Below, in pieces: positions 5,148-5,212 of a stretch of 5,212 nt of DNA (its first letter is position 1; each line of letters starts with the position of its first letter). The stretch comes from Clostridia bacterium (GTDB taxonomy: Bacteria; Bacillota; Clostridia; Christensenellales; HGM11417), in NCBI GenBank assembly GCA_028700355.1, contig JAQVSX010000065.1:1-5212 (forward strand). The letters are read 5' to 3'. The notes under the pieces are model-generated. The model was not told the DNA's origin, made no database searches, and worked only from the letters and a program-made list of their open reading frames with translations. The translations under genes were made by a program, and so were the position numbers.

Positions 5148-5212
5148 ATATTTACCGCCTTAATTATTTCTTTACAGTTGCGCCTAATCCGTCCACCTAT
5201 GCGTAAATCATC
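5144..5212 (-). CDS. C-terminal end of an unidentified upstream gene
   Basis: Only one minus-strand frame is open from the right edge. It encodes 22 residues (DDLRIGGRIRRNCKEIIKAV and two more) and ends in a TGA that overlaps the deoC ATG by 4 nt. The ATGA junction has the same form as the tsaE-tsaB junction, which supports a real coupled gene. The piece is too short to recognise a family, and an open frame of this length can occur by chance. It is basic and helical-looking; nothing further can be said. Confidence 0.4.
   Translation of the reverse strand, partial: DDLRIGGRIRRNCKEIIKAVNI

Noticed and set aside
1..5212. Search for CRISPR arrays, insertion sequences, tRNA or rRNA genes and attachment sites
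   Set aside because: No regularly spaced repeats, transposase motifs, terminal inverted repeats, tRNA-like cloverleaf or rRNA sequence were seen. Coding density leaves only about 140 bases between the Mur ligase gene and ddl.

Overview
The window reads as a stretch of a low-GC Gram-positive chromosome, most likely from Clostridia. The reasons are AT-rich codon use, GGAGG-type ribosome binding sites, Clostridia-like DERA, TsaB and Ddl sequences, and tight head-to-tail packing. This placement is an inference from sequence style, not from a marker gene. Every convincing gene lies on the minus strand, so transcription runs from the right edge to the left.

Right half, in transcription order: the last 22 codons of an unidentified upstream gene (5144-5212), deoC (deoxyribose-phosphate aldolase), tsaE and tsaB (two parts of the machinery that makes t6A in tRNA), and rimI (GNAT N-acetyltransferase). 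Junctions are 4-nt ATGA overlaps, a 3-nt gap, and a 26-nt overlap, so these genes are probably one polycistronic transcript. tsaD, which often follows rimI in Firmicutes, is not here.

Left half: the same transcript continues into an alpha/beta hydrolase and then, after one stop codon and in the same frame, a 553-residue MurF-like ligase. An intrinsic terminator at 544-572 ends this unit. Behind it, a separate leader carries an inverted repeat and a possible Shine-Dalgarno-sequestering hairpin, and then a D-Ala-D-Ala ligase-type gene (ddl) that runs off the left edge. There is no gene-free stretch longer than about 140 bases.

The most interesting part is the set hydrolase - membrane Mur ligase - Ddl. 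The Mur ligase keeps the ATP-binding and C-terminal domains of MurF but has about five transmembrane helices where MurF has its UDP-sugar-binding domain. Its C-terminus also differs from canonical MurF. My inference is that it joins a Ddl-made dipeptide, or another amine, to a membrane-bound rather than a soluble nucleotide-linked acceptor. The hydrolase, with a very basic cap segment, may act in the same pathway. The sequence does not prove the substrates. The other genes look like ordinary housekeeping.
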